Shown one piece after another: positions 1-12,900 of a DNA stretch of 64,000 nt (positions within the stretch are counted from its first letter, which is position 1; every line of letters begins with the position of its first letter). The translations under genes were made by a program, and so were the position numbers. Under the pieces are notes generated by a model. The model saw only the letters and a list, made by a program, of their open reading frames with translations. It was not told the DNA's origin and searched no databases. Origin of the DNA: Adineta vaga (taxonomy: Eukaryota > Rotifera); contig CP075494.1 in NCBI GenBank assembly GCA_021613535.1, positions 6,510,001 to 6,574,000 on the forward strand. Direction: 5' to 3'.

Positions 1-292
1 ATTGTATAGTGCACTACTGTGTCAACTGTACAGAACGATGAAAAACTTCGCGGTTGTTTTAGCATTTTCTATTTGAAAAAAGAAATTTAAATAAAAATTT
101 ATTTAAATACAATCAATTTCAAATCATTGTTCTTTGTTATTTAAACACAAATGTCGTCGGATTATAGTAGAATTAATTCTTGTCTTTGTTCTTTTCAAAC
201 TTAGACATTCTCGAACGAATATTCTTCTATCATTCTCTTTCTTTTTGCTTCAGAATTTAAATTCAAACGGTCGATCAGTAACTAGATCAATA

Positions 293-1697
293 ATGGCACC
301 AAAAAAAGCAGCTAATACTAAAACAGCACCAGCGCCAACGGAAAACGAAACCGAATCCAAACAAATCCAAGTTCGTCTCCCATAATCAGTTCAATAATAT
401 ACGTATGAAATTTTTTTCTTTAGAAAAAACAAGATGAAGAAAACCAACAATCCACAGAAAATGAACAATTAAGTCCAAAGAAAGCTTCGACTGAATCGAA
501 GAAACCTGCAGTAAATTATTCTAGATTACTTTAAACTTCGAATTACATCTTTAAATATTATTCTTATTAGAGTAATAATAGAGCTGGTCGATCACGAAAG
601 AAATCAGAAGCTGAAAAACTTCAAGAAGAAGCATCTGGAGTAAATAGTTTTTCGATGAATAATTCTTTGACATTGTCTCATTAACTTTAGTTCATTGAAC
701 GTGTCAATAAAAAATCCGAAGTAGGTGATGAATCTACCGAAGAAGATAATGATGAAGAACAAGTATCGAAGAAGAAAACGAATACGACCTCAACTGAAGG
801 AAAACAAACAACAAAAGGTGCCGCTACTCGAGGTGGTAAACGTCAATTAGCAAAAAATATGCCAGTGCATGAAGAAGAAGATGACGAAGATGAAAAACCA
901 ACGACTGCAAAGGCTCCAGCAAAAGGTAGAGCTGCTGCTCAGAAGAATAAGAAAGCCGATGAAGATGAACAAAAAGATGCTGGTAAATACTTTCCAATCA
1001 ATCTCAACAACTACTTATTCAAAACTTTTTTTATAGGTACTGGCGAAGACGATGACGCTGAAAATGATGGTGGTGATTCATCAGATAAAAAGACCAAAAG
1101 TAAGCCAACTCGTAAGCAAGGTCAAAAGAATAAAGCTGAAGCTGAAATTGACAATGGTATGATTTCAATTCTATGATTTTCATTGAAAAAAAAAACTTCT
1201 TTTTCTTTTTGAAGAACAAAATGAAGAAACTGATACCAAAAAGAAAGCTACCACTGCTCGTAAAGGTAAAGCTACAGCGTCATCAAAAAAATCTGAAAAT
1301 GAAGAAACACCAGTAAATGATGATTTAAAATTATCGGAAGATGATGAACCATCGGATGATAAATCAAAAGGTGCAACAACGAAAAAAGGACCAACAAAAC
1401 GATCAGCACCAGCATCAGGGAAAAAAACAACATCAGCTGCATCCGCCAAAAAGAAAGGACAAAATGATGAACCTTTCGAAGATCGTACTAATGATGAAAA
1501 AAATGAAGATAACGAAAATAATACCGATGATGGTAAGTCAAATTGTTGATTAGTTTTGATAAAATGACCTCGTTTCTTTACTATTTACAGATGCTTCAGC
1601 TGCTAAACAAACAAAAAAAGGTCGTTCAGGTGATAAAGCTCCTGCATCAGCAAGTAAAACTGCAGGTCGTGGTGGTAAGAAAACCAAAGCAACATAA
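293..1697 (+). CDS. lysine- and acid-rich, probably nuclear/chromatin protein
   Basis: Seven coding exons: 293-370, 424-510, 571-639, 691-982, 1037-1156, 1215-1532, 1591-1697. Phases agree across all six GT-AG introns (51-58 nt) and give 356 residues. The protein is low complexity throughout. Basic KK/RGGK/SKK patches alternate with Glu/Asp runs such as HEEEDDEDE and GEDDDAEND, and it ends in a basic AGRGGKKTKAT tail. There is no signal peptide, membrane segment or folded domain that I recognise. The composition resembles disordered chromatin or nucleolar proteins (HMG-, nucleolin- or DEK-like), but I see no diagnostic motif, so nuclear location is inferred from composition alone. The start is the ATG opening an all-coding first exon; a pyrimidine-rich acceptor-like CAG lies about 40 nt upstream. 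Confidence 0.75.
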
Positions 1698-2070
1698 ACG
1701 AACAGAATCAAATCATAGTATAGTATTACTAACAATAATAGAATCGCTTTTCTTTTCTTTTATATGATCTATGTTATTAATTCTAGCTGTTCTTTCATTG
1801 TGATTGTACAAATCTAACTTTCTTATCATGTTGATTCTTCTCTAATAATCATACTCTTTATGTTCTTTCTCTCTCTTTCTCTCTTATATTTTTTTTTCAA
1901 CTTAATTGTGCTAATATTATTGATTAAAACATGTTAAACTTTACTATAAGCAACAGATATATATATATATATATTATCAATTAAAAATCAAACGTTCGAT
2001 TGTATGAAATTCTTTATTTTATTGAATATCATAAAGAAACTTCGTAAATGAAAAATTTTCTTTGGATTTT
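1698..2070. other. non-coding spacer between convergent genes
   Basis: Contains the 3' UTRs of the lysine-rich gene (+) and the DNase gene (-). A (TA)n run sits near 1957-1975. Nothing else is recognisable. Confidence 0.6.
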
Positions 2071-3123
2071 TTACCAATTAATATCGAATTTGATTGGAAG
2101 ATGATCACTAACATCCAAAGCTTCATCCAATGTCATGCCGTATTTTTCTTGAAGATAAACTGTTGTATTACTTTTTGGAACAATAGCATTGACGAAATTA
2201 TCACCATTGATAAGAATACGATCATAGGTGCATGTTTGACGTGTATTAGTTTTGACTTCATTGTTAATTACCCATGTGAAATCAACAAAATTAATTGTTC
2301 TAAATCAAAGAAAGTTTCAAACGATTGACTTTTTCTTCGATGATATTTACCGGAGTAATTGTTGACGTTTGGTAGAAATGTATGAACAATCAGCATTAAA
2401 ATCACCAACAATCAAAATAGGATGGTTAGTTTTCAAGCTTGGTTTATTAGCAGCTGTAGCACTTTCAACATTTTGATCTAAAGCTTCTTGGTGTGAAGTT
2501 GCTGTTTGATCAAAATATTGTGGATGTTTTTGAATGAAATCTTCAATAACGTAACGCATATCAAGTAATTCTTGGTAGGCAGCACTTGGTCGTAAATGAA
2601 CATCCATAATGGTGAATAATTTTACACCAGATTGACCGGGTTGTTTGACTTTGAATGTACCAACGAAACTAGAATAAGGAGAGAGTATAAAACTATTCTA
2701 GTTTCTTTCTTTCTTTTATCATAGAAATTCTTACGGTGGTCGTTCGAAATAGTCTTGTGGATCTTCATAGATATATGCATTGACAACTTCAAGACCTGAT
2801 TTACTTTCACGATTGAAGAAAATGTATTGTTCCTTTGTTGCTGAGCGACCAACACGAGGACTTAAGGTCATGGTATATGGTTCAGCTGAAACTTTATTGA
2901 GTTCTTCAAAAAGAACATATGGAGCTCTTAATGAAACATCACTAATTTCTTGGATGATAGCTAAATCGAAATCACTAATAATTTGAGCAACAGTATTGGT
3001 TAAATCAGCATTGGCAGCTTTTTTACTTCCATATTGATGTAAGTTGAATGAGCCAACGCGAACAGCTGAAGCATAGGTTGCAAGTGCAATAGCGAAGATA
3101 AGGAGATTGGAAACGAACTGCAT
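2071..3123 (-). CDS. secreted DNase I-family endonuclease
   Basis: Three exons (2735-3123, 2351-2668, 2071-2299) join in phase to 311 residues; human DNase I is about 282. Residues 1-21 are a hydrophobic signal peptide ending TYASA, followed by VRVGSFNLHQYG, the family's opening strand. The catalytic set of the endonuclease/exonuclease/phosphatase fold is present: Glu in IIQEISD, His in MDVHLRP, Asp/Asn in GDFNADCSY, the YDRILI strand and the final His in SDHLPIKF. It should hydrolyse DNA outside the cell or in the secretory/digestive route, needing divalent metal; that activity is inferred from the family. The gene is transcribed toward supervillin's 3' side in tandem, about 860 bp away. Which DNase I paralogue it matches cannot be decided by eye. 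Confidence 0.92.
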
Positions 3124-3982
3124 TGTCGGTATAGTAAGACTTATTTCCAAGAGGGAATCTGTCTGATGAATGTTTCGTAATGAAATTTTACATGAGATTT
3201 TATTCTTCGGACATTTCGTTGGTGATTTAAAGGCTTTAATTTTAATTATATTAAGCACAGGTGAATAAGCAAAGAAGAAAAGCTTGTTTTTCTTGCAATC
3301 TTTCTCATTAAAATCAAGAATAATATTGACATGATCAAATTTCAAAGTTAATTTTCTTTTTTCTTCGATTTTGATTCGTCATAGACTCAAAAACACGAAA
3401 ACAGAAACCTTATAAATCACATCATTCGATCTAATCTACTTTTGAAATGTCCTTTCGACGAATAGTCGAGATTTCAGTACAAAATCAAATTCATCAAAAA
3501 ATATTCTGCAATATATATTGATTTATTTGCCAAGCCGCAGTATGAAAAACTTGATGTAACTCATAAGGAATGTTCAAATCTTTTTGAAGTTGTTTGACGA
3601 ACAATAAATTTCTTTCAAATCAATTCTTTATTATATCATCTTCTTTTTCACATCCGTAAAAATAGACAAGAGAGAGAGAGAGAAAAAACGTCCAAAATTC
3701 GTAGAAAAAAAAGAAGAAGATCGTATTCATGCATCGTGAAAAAATAGCTATAAAACAAAAGAGGAGGAGAAATATTGATTAGATATTTAACAATTAATCA
3801 AAAAAAGAAACATTTTTTCTTTGATTTATGTTTGATCAACAAAAAGAAAAGCATGCATGTCGTTCGTAGAATATTGACAACGAGAAAGAATAGTTTCTGT
3901 TTTTTTCAATTCTTTTTTGTTGCTTAATATTAAAAAGAAAATCAATGGGATAGAAAACAATGTGCAACACATCGAAGATCTT
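3124..3982. other. non-coding: DNase I upstream / supervillin 3' flank
   Basis: AT-rich spacer between two minus-strand genes. It should hold the DNase I promoter and the supervillin 3' UTR. A short (GA)n run lies near 3670-3683 and many A-rich purine tracts are present. No convincing coding sequence was seen. Confidence 0.6.
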
Positions 3983-6900
3983 TTAGAAAAAGCCAAGCGG
4001 TTTTTTAATGTTTGTTTGTTTCCAATATGGCAAAGCATAGAATTCATCTTTAGTTAAATTAAATTCTTTCTAAAAAAAACCATTAAAATCAATTATTCTA
4101 CAATGAAAGTGAAAGTAAAAAGAAATATACTTGGAAATCAGCATCAGAAAGATAAAATTCAATTTTTGAAGGATCAACACCTGAACATAGAAGATTAGTT
4201 TCATTTCATTAATTTATTCAAAATTCAATACCTTCTGGCAATGGACGAGCTCGAAGTTCTTCAATACTATATTGCTCACGACATAATTGATTGAGTATAT
4301 CAATAACTGAATCTTTTTGATTGATTTTTTTACCTTCCTATATTCATTCGAATTGAGGAATAAAATAAACATGGCAATTCAAGAAACTTACTAATTGATT
4401 TTTTTGTCGAGCTTTAATATGTACATTCCATTTTGGAAATAAATTAATGAAATCAATTGGTTCTAAACCAGCATAAACAATTGAACAAGGTAAATCAATA
4501 GTTGATGAACCAGTTTTTGCTAAATATGAAGAAGTTTTTCTATTTAAAAAAATTGAAATATATTAGTTTACCTTTGTAGTAATTAATTGCAGTAAGAAAT
4601 GCACAACGACGTTCTGTAGTAAATCGAATATCTCTTGGACCACGTACTAATGCATTTGTATTCGAAAGTTGTGAACCATGTTCATGATCAGATTGATCAT
4701 TCCATCCTTGCCATATATATAATTCAGCATTTGTATCAATTAAACATAATGCTGGTTGATGAAGTTCATAGAGATCAGATTGAGTAAATGGAAATGCTGA
4801 GATATGATTCGGAGAACGAAGAGGATAAAGAAGTTCTTGAGCAACAAATGGACCATGAAGACTCGATAAATGAAAGATACGCATCGTTGATGCAAGTTTT
4901 GCAATGGATTGTACTAGCAAAAAAGAAAGTTGAAAATCTTGTTTTCAATTAATTAATTAATTTAGCTTACCATTTAATAATGAATAATATCTTCGTTGAT
5001 GATTTCGTTCATTCATTCCTTCCCAAAACAATTCAATTTCATCACCTTCTTGCATTTCAAAAAATTCAATATCTTCACTTTCACCATCGAAATGAAATTC
5101 TTCGGGACATCTAAATATATATATATATATATAAATGAGATACTAGAATATCAACCATATATTCCTACCGTTCACGCAATTTTATCACGGATTGATGAGC
5201 TAAAATTTGTTGTTCATCTGTTGTACCACAACCATGCCAAAGTAACATTAAATTTTCCTGATTATTGATTAATAAAAACGATGTTCGACTACGTAAATTC
5301 GCTGTAGTAATATACAATTCCCACCAATGTGTTTCTTCATGAAGTTCACCAAGAAAAACATATAGATGCCAATTGGATTTTGTTTCTTCCAATTGATTAT
5401 GTTTACCCATATGAATAGTTAATGTACCATCAAATAATTGTAAAAATGTTGGATCTTCATGTTCTTGTGTTACATGAATCTAATTGATATATAGATTAAA
5501 CTTATCAATTCAAATTAACGTTTTAAAACTTACATGTGGACCTTTTTCTTCATCGAAAAACGTGGTCATTAATGCTGAAATACCCTTTTCATTCGGATTT
5601 GTATTTGCACCTTGCCAGATCCAATAAGCAATTCGATTTCGACCTGTATCAGATTTTTGTGTGGATGATTTGCTATTTACTATTGCAACTAGTTTATATC
5701 TCCAACGAATAATATAAACCTCATCCGAATAGAATTGACCATAACTTGATTTCGGTACTTCATGTCGATCATTCTCACTTATATACCAAACATCCAATGA
5801 AATTGTTTGAACTTCGTGTCCACGCATTTCAACAGGATCAAACCAATGTTTTCCTCGACCTAAACTAGCTTGTTCAACAATTAAATTGACTGGAGTATCT
5901 GCTTTAGCCAGCATGTTCTTCTCATCAGCTGGTTTAAGTGTATCAAGAATCGATGGTGGCTAAAATGTACAATAAATCTATCTCATTTTTGTCAACATAA
6001 TCATGAATACATACACGTTGTGAAGACAGTGCTTTATTAGTATTATTTGTTGATTCATTGGTTGGTTTCAATTCTTGAAGATCATTTGGCCAATCATAAA
6101 ATTTTCCTTTAAACAATAATGTTTCCACATTCTGATTTTGTTTACCAAATATACACCATTCTGATCGAGTCGTACCGTGTGAAATAGATGGATCATATTG
6201 ATCTAAACAAAGAGTACACTTTCAATAGTATTCATTGTTGTCTAATAATTTACCATCAAATGGATCAAATGGATCGATAGGAGATTCACTATAATCGTAT
6301 GGATCATTCCATAATTGTTGTCCTAATTGTAAACCCATATTTCGTTTTGTTTTATCGGCAAATTTACCATTCCAAACATATAATTCGGCACCGAAATCAA
6401 ATACAAAAACTTCATTAGGATCAAGAATTTGAATTGATAATGAACGAAAACAGAAGTTCTCTAATGGCATCAATAAATCATTTTCTACTCGATAAACACG
6501 ATTTAATTCTGTAATATTTGTTTCATAGAAATTATCATCAGTGACTTCATTCATTGATTTATAATAATCAATTTCACCATGTAACATATCACGAAATTCT
6601 GCATGACTATCATCTTCTGTATCATCTTTAGCTTGATCTAAGATGAAATATTTGACTTCATTACGTAAACCAAAATCACGATGTTGTTTTAGATAATCAA
6701 TTATATCTGTTGTTCTTGCTTTTTCTAATGTATTTGCATAACGACCAAGCCAAGCAAAGACTTTCAATGGTGTTATTAATAGATAACAATCACCTTCATT
6801 GATTGATTCATAAACTGGATTAATCAAGCGTAATGAACATTGACGATGGCCTTTTATTAAGATAAGCATAGTTTCTTTGTAGGGTTCATAACCAAATTTA

Positions 6901-9900
6901 ACAACGGGTGATTGATCAACTTTACGTAAACTTATTTCTGCAAAATTTTCTGTTGCAGCAAGAGCAGCTAGAGCTTCCTGAGCTAAACCAGCATTTTCAC
7001 CAACTAGAAAGATAAGGACGATTAATTAGAACTAAATATGAAATAAGCTCGTCAAGTATTCTGCGCATGTCTATAGCAAACTTCAAGGATGATATCTGAT
7101 CTGTTCAGTTAAAGAAGAGAGTTAGATTTCTCTATGAAAGTTACCAAATATATCAAATTTCATATAACGATAAGAAACCTATTCCAATGATGCTATCATT
7201 AACCTTCTAGCTTGCATATTTAGTATTTTCTCGTACTTTGCGCTCGTTTTATTCGACGAACTTCTTGTTCTGATAGATCTGTACGAATTTCTGTATATTC
7301 CATTTCTGTTGGAACAGTAGCTTGAATTTGTCGAAGAGGATTTTTTGCTCCTTGTTGCTGACGACGTGGTGGTCGAGCACGTGGTGCTTGTGATTGTAAT
7401 CTTAATGAATTGTATATGAGAAAAAAATTGTATTATTTATCATAAAATCGACTTCATTCCTTACCGAACAGTATTTTCAGCAATTCGATTAAAATCATCA
7501 GTATTCAATTGAATCGATGATTCATTATTAAAATTTCTATTAACATCCGTAAAGAAATCATCCAGATGATTATCAGGTTTTAAAACAGCTACTGTATCAG
7601 ATTTTAATACCGAAACAACATTATTATTTGTTTTGGTTGATGCTAAAAAAAAGTCCTTATAAAAAACTCTGATCTTCATGATATATAAGACTTACTTGTA
7701 TTAGTGCTATTCTTTGTTGATATCGATGTTGTCTGATTGATATCCTTGGATTTAACAGTTGAGTCTACAGGAAAGAATAAAGATCATAATCAATTTTTTT
7801 CTTCTAACAATTACTTTTCTCATCATTCTGCACATCTTTTTCCATACATTGTCCCATAATACTCAAACTAGTCTGATCGTTAAAATGATAATGATGATAC
7901 TACCATGTGTATTCTATGACATATTTGAACAATGAAGAAACGCTAATCCATCTCTGTCTCCGACATTGTCAACAAATACGAATATATTTTATGTCATCTC
8001 TATTCGTCAAAATAGGTTAGATGTTCTTATCGATTAAGAAAGTCACAAATGAATTCGATAGAAAAGAAGAAAAAAAAGACTCTTTTTCTCGTTTATAATC
8101 GTTATGTAATCAGACTGAACATTTCTATTCAAATCAGTGGAAAATAAGAAGTAGCTAGCGGCATTGATAAAATAAATAACTAGTCGTCACTAATACAATG
8201 TCTTAGATTGATCAATGATTTAATTTGACTAGATTAAGATAAGTACGAACATCGATGATGATGTAAGACAGAAGTAATGGTTAATTAAACAACACTTACC
8301 AGCTTTAAGACGAACGACATCAACAGTTTTTGCACGTTTTTGTTCATCAGTATTCGTCTTTTTTGCAATGTATCTCTTTGTTGGAGTTTTACGTGTACTC
8401 TTATGTTCCTCTGTTGTTGTTGAAAGTTTTTCAGAAGATTTATGAGGTTTTATCAATTCAGGTTCACCAAGTATTTTGAATTGTTCCAATCTATGAAAGT
8501 CGTGTATGTATGAAAGATTTGAACTTTACGTAATATGATACGACATACCTTTTGCTCACCGGTATGATGATTTCTTGTTCTGGCGGTTCCGATTTATTTG
8601 GATCATCTAAACAATCGACGAAGAAAACTTCATTCAATGACCATTAATCGTATATAAAAGCATACCAAATGTATATTTATATTCATCATGCAAGTCCTTT
8701 TCGCGTGTCATAGATGGTGGTGCAAACAAATGATCATGCATAAGGTATTCATAGATTTCTGTGTATATATATATAACAAACAAATCAAACGTAAACGATT
8801 CATGCATATCATGATTATACATACCAGCATAAGGAACTGACAAATCTTTTGTACTTGATGTTGGAGTAAAATTAACTGCAGCTTGAACTTCTTCAGCAGT
8901 GATTGGCTAAAACAATAAATATATGATTGATTTTGATAATTCTGATTGAAAAAAAAAACTACTTGTGTAAGTCGACTTCGGTTCGGCTTTGCAACTGCTA
9001 ATGTTGGTGTTCCAATGATGTTTTTCGTTTTGAATAAACTCATTTTTTCTTTAAATGATAATTTCGAAATATCATCATCATATGTTTCATCGTCTATTTT
9101 TCTCGTTTCTGGTGGACTATCAGTTTTTTCTTGTGATTGAAGTCTATTCTCTTTTTCTAAACGTTGACTTTCGTCGCTAAGTCTTCTGACTGAAGGAGTC
9201 GGACTAAACGAGAAGAAATTTCATTTTTCTTTCTCTAAAATAAAATCAAGAAATTACTCTTCAGTTTTGAATGATTTCGATCGAGGTAAAGTACCACCAA
9301 GTTGTGTATCTTTTGTAAATGTTTCAAATAAACTTTTCTTATCCGCAACACTTTTCTTTTCATCAGTTCTAAATTGAATATGCAATTAATCATAAAAGAA
9401 AATTTCAACTTTTATTTTTACATACTCATTCGTCAGATCTCGTAATTCTTCATTTGAAAGTAAAACATTTAATCTTTCAATGGACATTTGTGCTCGATTA
9501 TCATTATTATGTTCAAAACTAATTGGCACATCAACAGAAAATGCTTTATTCAATTGGTGAATTTTTCGATCTGTTGGTGATGTTGGAGAATTATTATTAA
9601 CAACTGATACCAACTCATGATTACTCTTTGGAGCTGAACTTGATCGACTCATATGTGAATCTTCGTCATATGTATTTGCTTTTTGAATCGATCGTTTATA
9701 ATCTTCGACTTTTGAACGACTATTACGTTTTCGTACAATTTCAGAAATTCCTCGTTGTTTTTCAACTGGTAAATGAATTGAACGACTGGTTGCGGTTGAT
9801 GTTGATGAATCATTATTTTCATCAATTTGTTCGATCGATGTTTGAGTTGGTTTTTTCGAAGGAATTGTTTCAAAGGACATTTTACGTTCGGGTACAGGTT

Positions 9901-12900
9901 GATTTGGAGGGTAGGATAATTGATCGAAGATTTGTAAAGATACATCTTCGGATTGATATGGCTTATTTTGTACATCCATTGGACGAAGACGATCAAATGG
10001 ATTTATAACAGTCGTACTTGATAATGGCCGTACTGGTCGATTCATCAAAGAAGAATTCACTGAAAAGATAGAGGACATTATTGATTATGCGATATATTAA
10101 AAGAAAACATACTATCAATTGATTCATTGATATATAATTCTTGCTTTTGTACAGCTCTATCATCTCTATTCCGATGTGTTGGTGACCCTATTTACGAATA
10201 ATTTATTATTAAATAGGGTTTTATTCATAACCTTCTTACCATTGCTATGGATCATTTGATCTATGCTTATTTTTAGATCATCAACAGCATCATGAGATCT
10301 TTCATTCGATTTTGTTCCATTCAAATCAGATCGTTTTGTTTGTGGTGTATTTGAAGTTCGAGCATAGAATTGAGATTCGATGAAAGATGGTCCTGATTTA
10401 GATTGTTGTATAATATTTTCTCCTTCTTTTTCTTTATTGATAACTGGTGTTGATACAGTATTGTTTCTCGTCGAAGGAGTTGATTCAGCTGTTGAATATT
10501 TTTTTTCAGTTTTTGTTTCATTCTTTCGAACAGAATTTGTAATGCCAGTATGTGCACCACTACTACCCACGGTATGTTGTGATATAGCTGCTGGTATACC
10601 ATGTCGATGATCTCTTTCTGGTGTTGATGAATCTATACAAAACAAAAGAGAATGTTTTCCTATTCTATAAACTTGAAGGGTAACATAACACAGATCTATC
10701 AGTGTGTGAATGAAGAACAAGAATGATTGTTTAGGATTAGTATTAGGCAAAAAAGAAAGGAAAATAGATTGACGAAAATATCAAAAGGAAAGTGAACGAT
10801 GAAGAAAAGAGTTTCTGACCGGATATAATATGAATTAGTTTCTTCATCATTAGAGAAGAATTATTCGAAACATATGATGACACATGTTATAGACAATCTT
10901 TAGATTAATTCCTTTTCTTTTCCTTTATTTAGCCATATATAATAAGAAAACCAGAAAATCTTTTCTATAACTCTCTATTGCTTTTTTTTAGCTATTTGCC
11001 TTTCAATAACAGACATATGATTCCAACAAAAATGTATCAAGTTTTATGATCTCACTGGAAAAATAAATATTAATTGAATACTTCGCGTCTAAAACAAATA
11101 TAAGTAGATAGATCTCTTGTAGAGATAACACTAAAGACTAAATAACTTCTACTTCTTCTTCTTCTTCTTTACGGAATGATATTGTTGAAGGAAATCTGTA
11201 CTATACATTACACACCCGTCTATATCTATCAACTAATCCTATTTGACGACAAATAGATAGATACAAACAAGATACATACGAAGTAATGTTCCCTCAGATC
11301 TTGCGGTATTTTTTGAACTTGTACATAGCCTAGAAAAAAAGAAAACATCATATGAAAATTTGTTCAGTAATTTATCAAGGAAAAAGAACAAATGTTTGGG
11401 AATAATCGTATGATTAATGGATATCAAAATACATACCATGCTCCCATGATGGTTCAATTGTGATGAATGAGAAATTGTTTTATTCAAATGATATCTTTGA
11501 ACTTTTACTTCGTTCTATTATTTGAATAAATTAGACGAAAGATTGTAGTAATATACATACAACTATACGCATCAACATATGTTTGTTGGCCTATCAGTCA
11601 ACTGAATACAGGCAGTCAACAAAGAAAAAAAAACAATTATCGCAACTTAATTTAGATACTATTGATGCTAAGATATCTCTGTATAACAAAGAAAAAAAAC
11701 TAAAGAAAAGAAAGTAACATGATTATCAGAGAAAATATCTGAACATTCTCTTAATGTAGGCAATCCTATTTTGTTTCGTTGATTATATAAACCTCATTGT
11801 ATAGAATAGATATATATATATGTATATATACATGCTAGAAAAGATAAAGACGAAGAGGAAATAAGAAATAGCAACTTCTATATGTCGAGTTCCTTTTTTG
11901 ATAAACGCAATGCTTTCATATCTTCATGACGTAGTCGACGATAGTAGGTGGGGGGAACCAAACAGAAACGTCATTCAGATATATATATATATTTATGTAT
12001 ATAAAACATCTTTTCTTTTTTACTTTGCTCTCCCTCTCTGTCTATCCTTCTCTTTTTCTTTCTTTCTTTTTTTCTCTTCCTATTGTTGATGACTTTGTAT
12101 TATTCTTTCTATTACAGTTATACAATTGCTCAGAGTACCTCATTAAGCATTTCTTAACTAAACTTTCGACTTAGATGAACATTAGGGAGTACAATGATGA
12201 GATGAAGACTGGACAAAACAAAAGTGAAAAGTAATCTGACAATAATTATCACCTCTCGACGACGACGTCAAGCTGAGTTTATACACACAGTCAGCTTAAA
12301 TACACAGAATACTCCAACAGTTATAAATTAATCTTTACCATATTTCTTTATAATCTCAATGATTTTAAAGACTACTGGTTTATCAAATTTCTCAGAATAG
12401 TCTTTGTTGTATAACTAAATTGATTATTTAGCTTATCTAAATAAAGATTCTTTCACATACAAGGTTCTTGGTTTGTTTCATTTCTACAGACATCATTCTA
12501 TACAGATCATTGTAAAAAAAAAGCAATTAGCAAGAGCAATAGAAACATATTCATACAAGGTTTTGTATTCTTCTATGATGAACAGATGTATACATATATC
12601 GATGAATCGTAAGTATAAGTACGAAAGAAATACACATGCCACAAATAGAAGAACGTCGAGATCGATCAGGCCATTCCTTATTCGAAGACTCTTTCATTGT
12701 CTCTTATGTATCTTTGACAAGTTAAATATCAAATTGACATTGATTGATGCATACATTTTAACGGATGGTAATATTAGAATATACATATACATATACATAT
12801 ATATATCGAAAGGTAATACTTTTATTTCTGATTTATCCATCATCAAATTAGACCAAAGAATGGATTCATTCTTGAGTTCTAATAGTTATTCGAAAAATAA

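Noticed and set aside
2062-2328. Plus-strand 88-codon frame over the DNase gene
   Set aside because: Antisense shadow of the last DNase exon.
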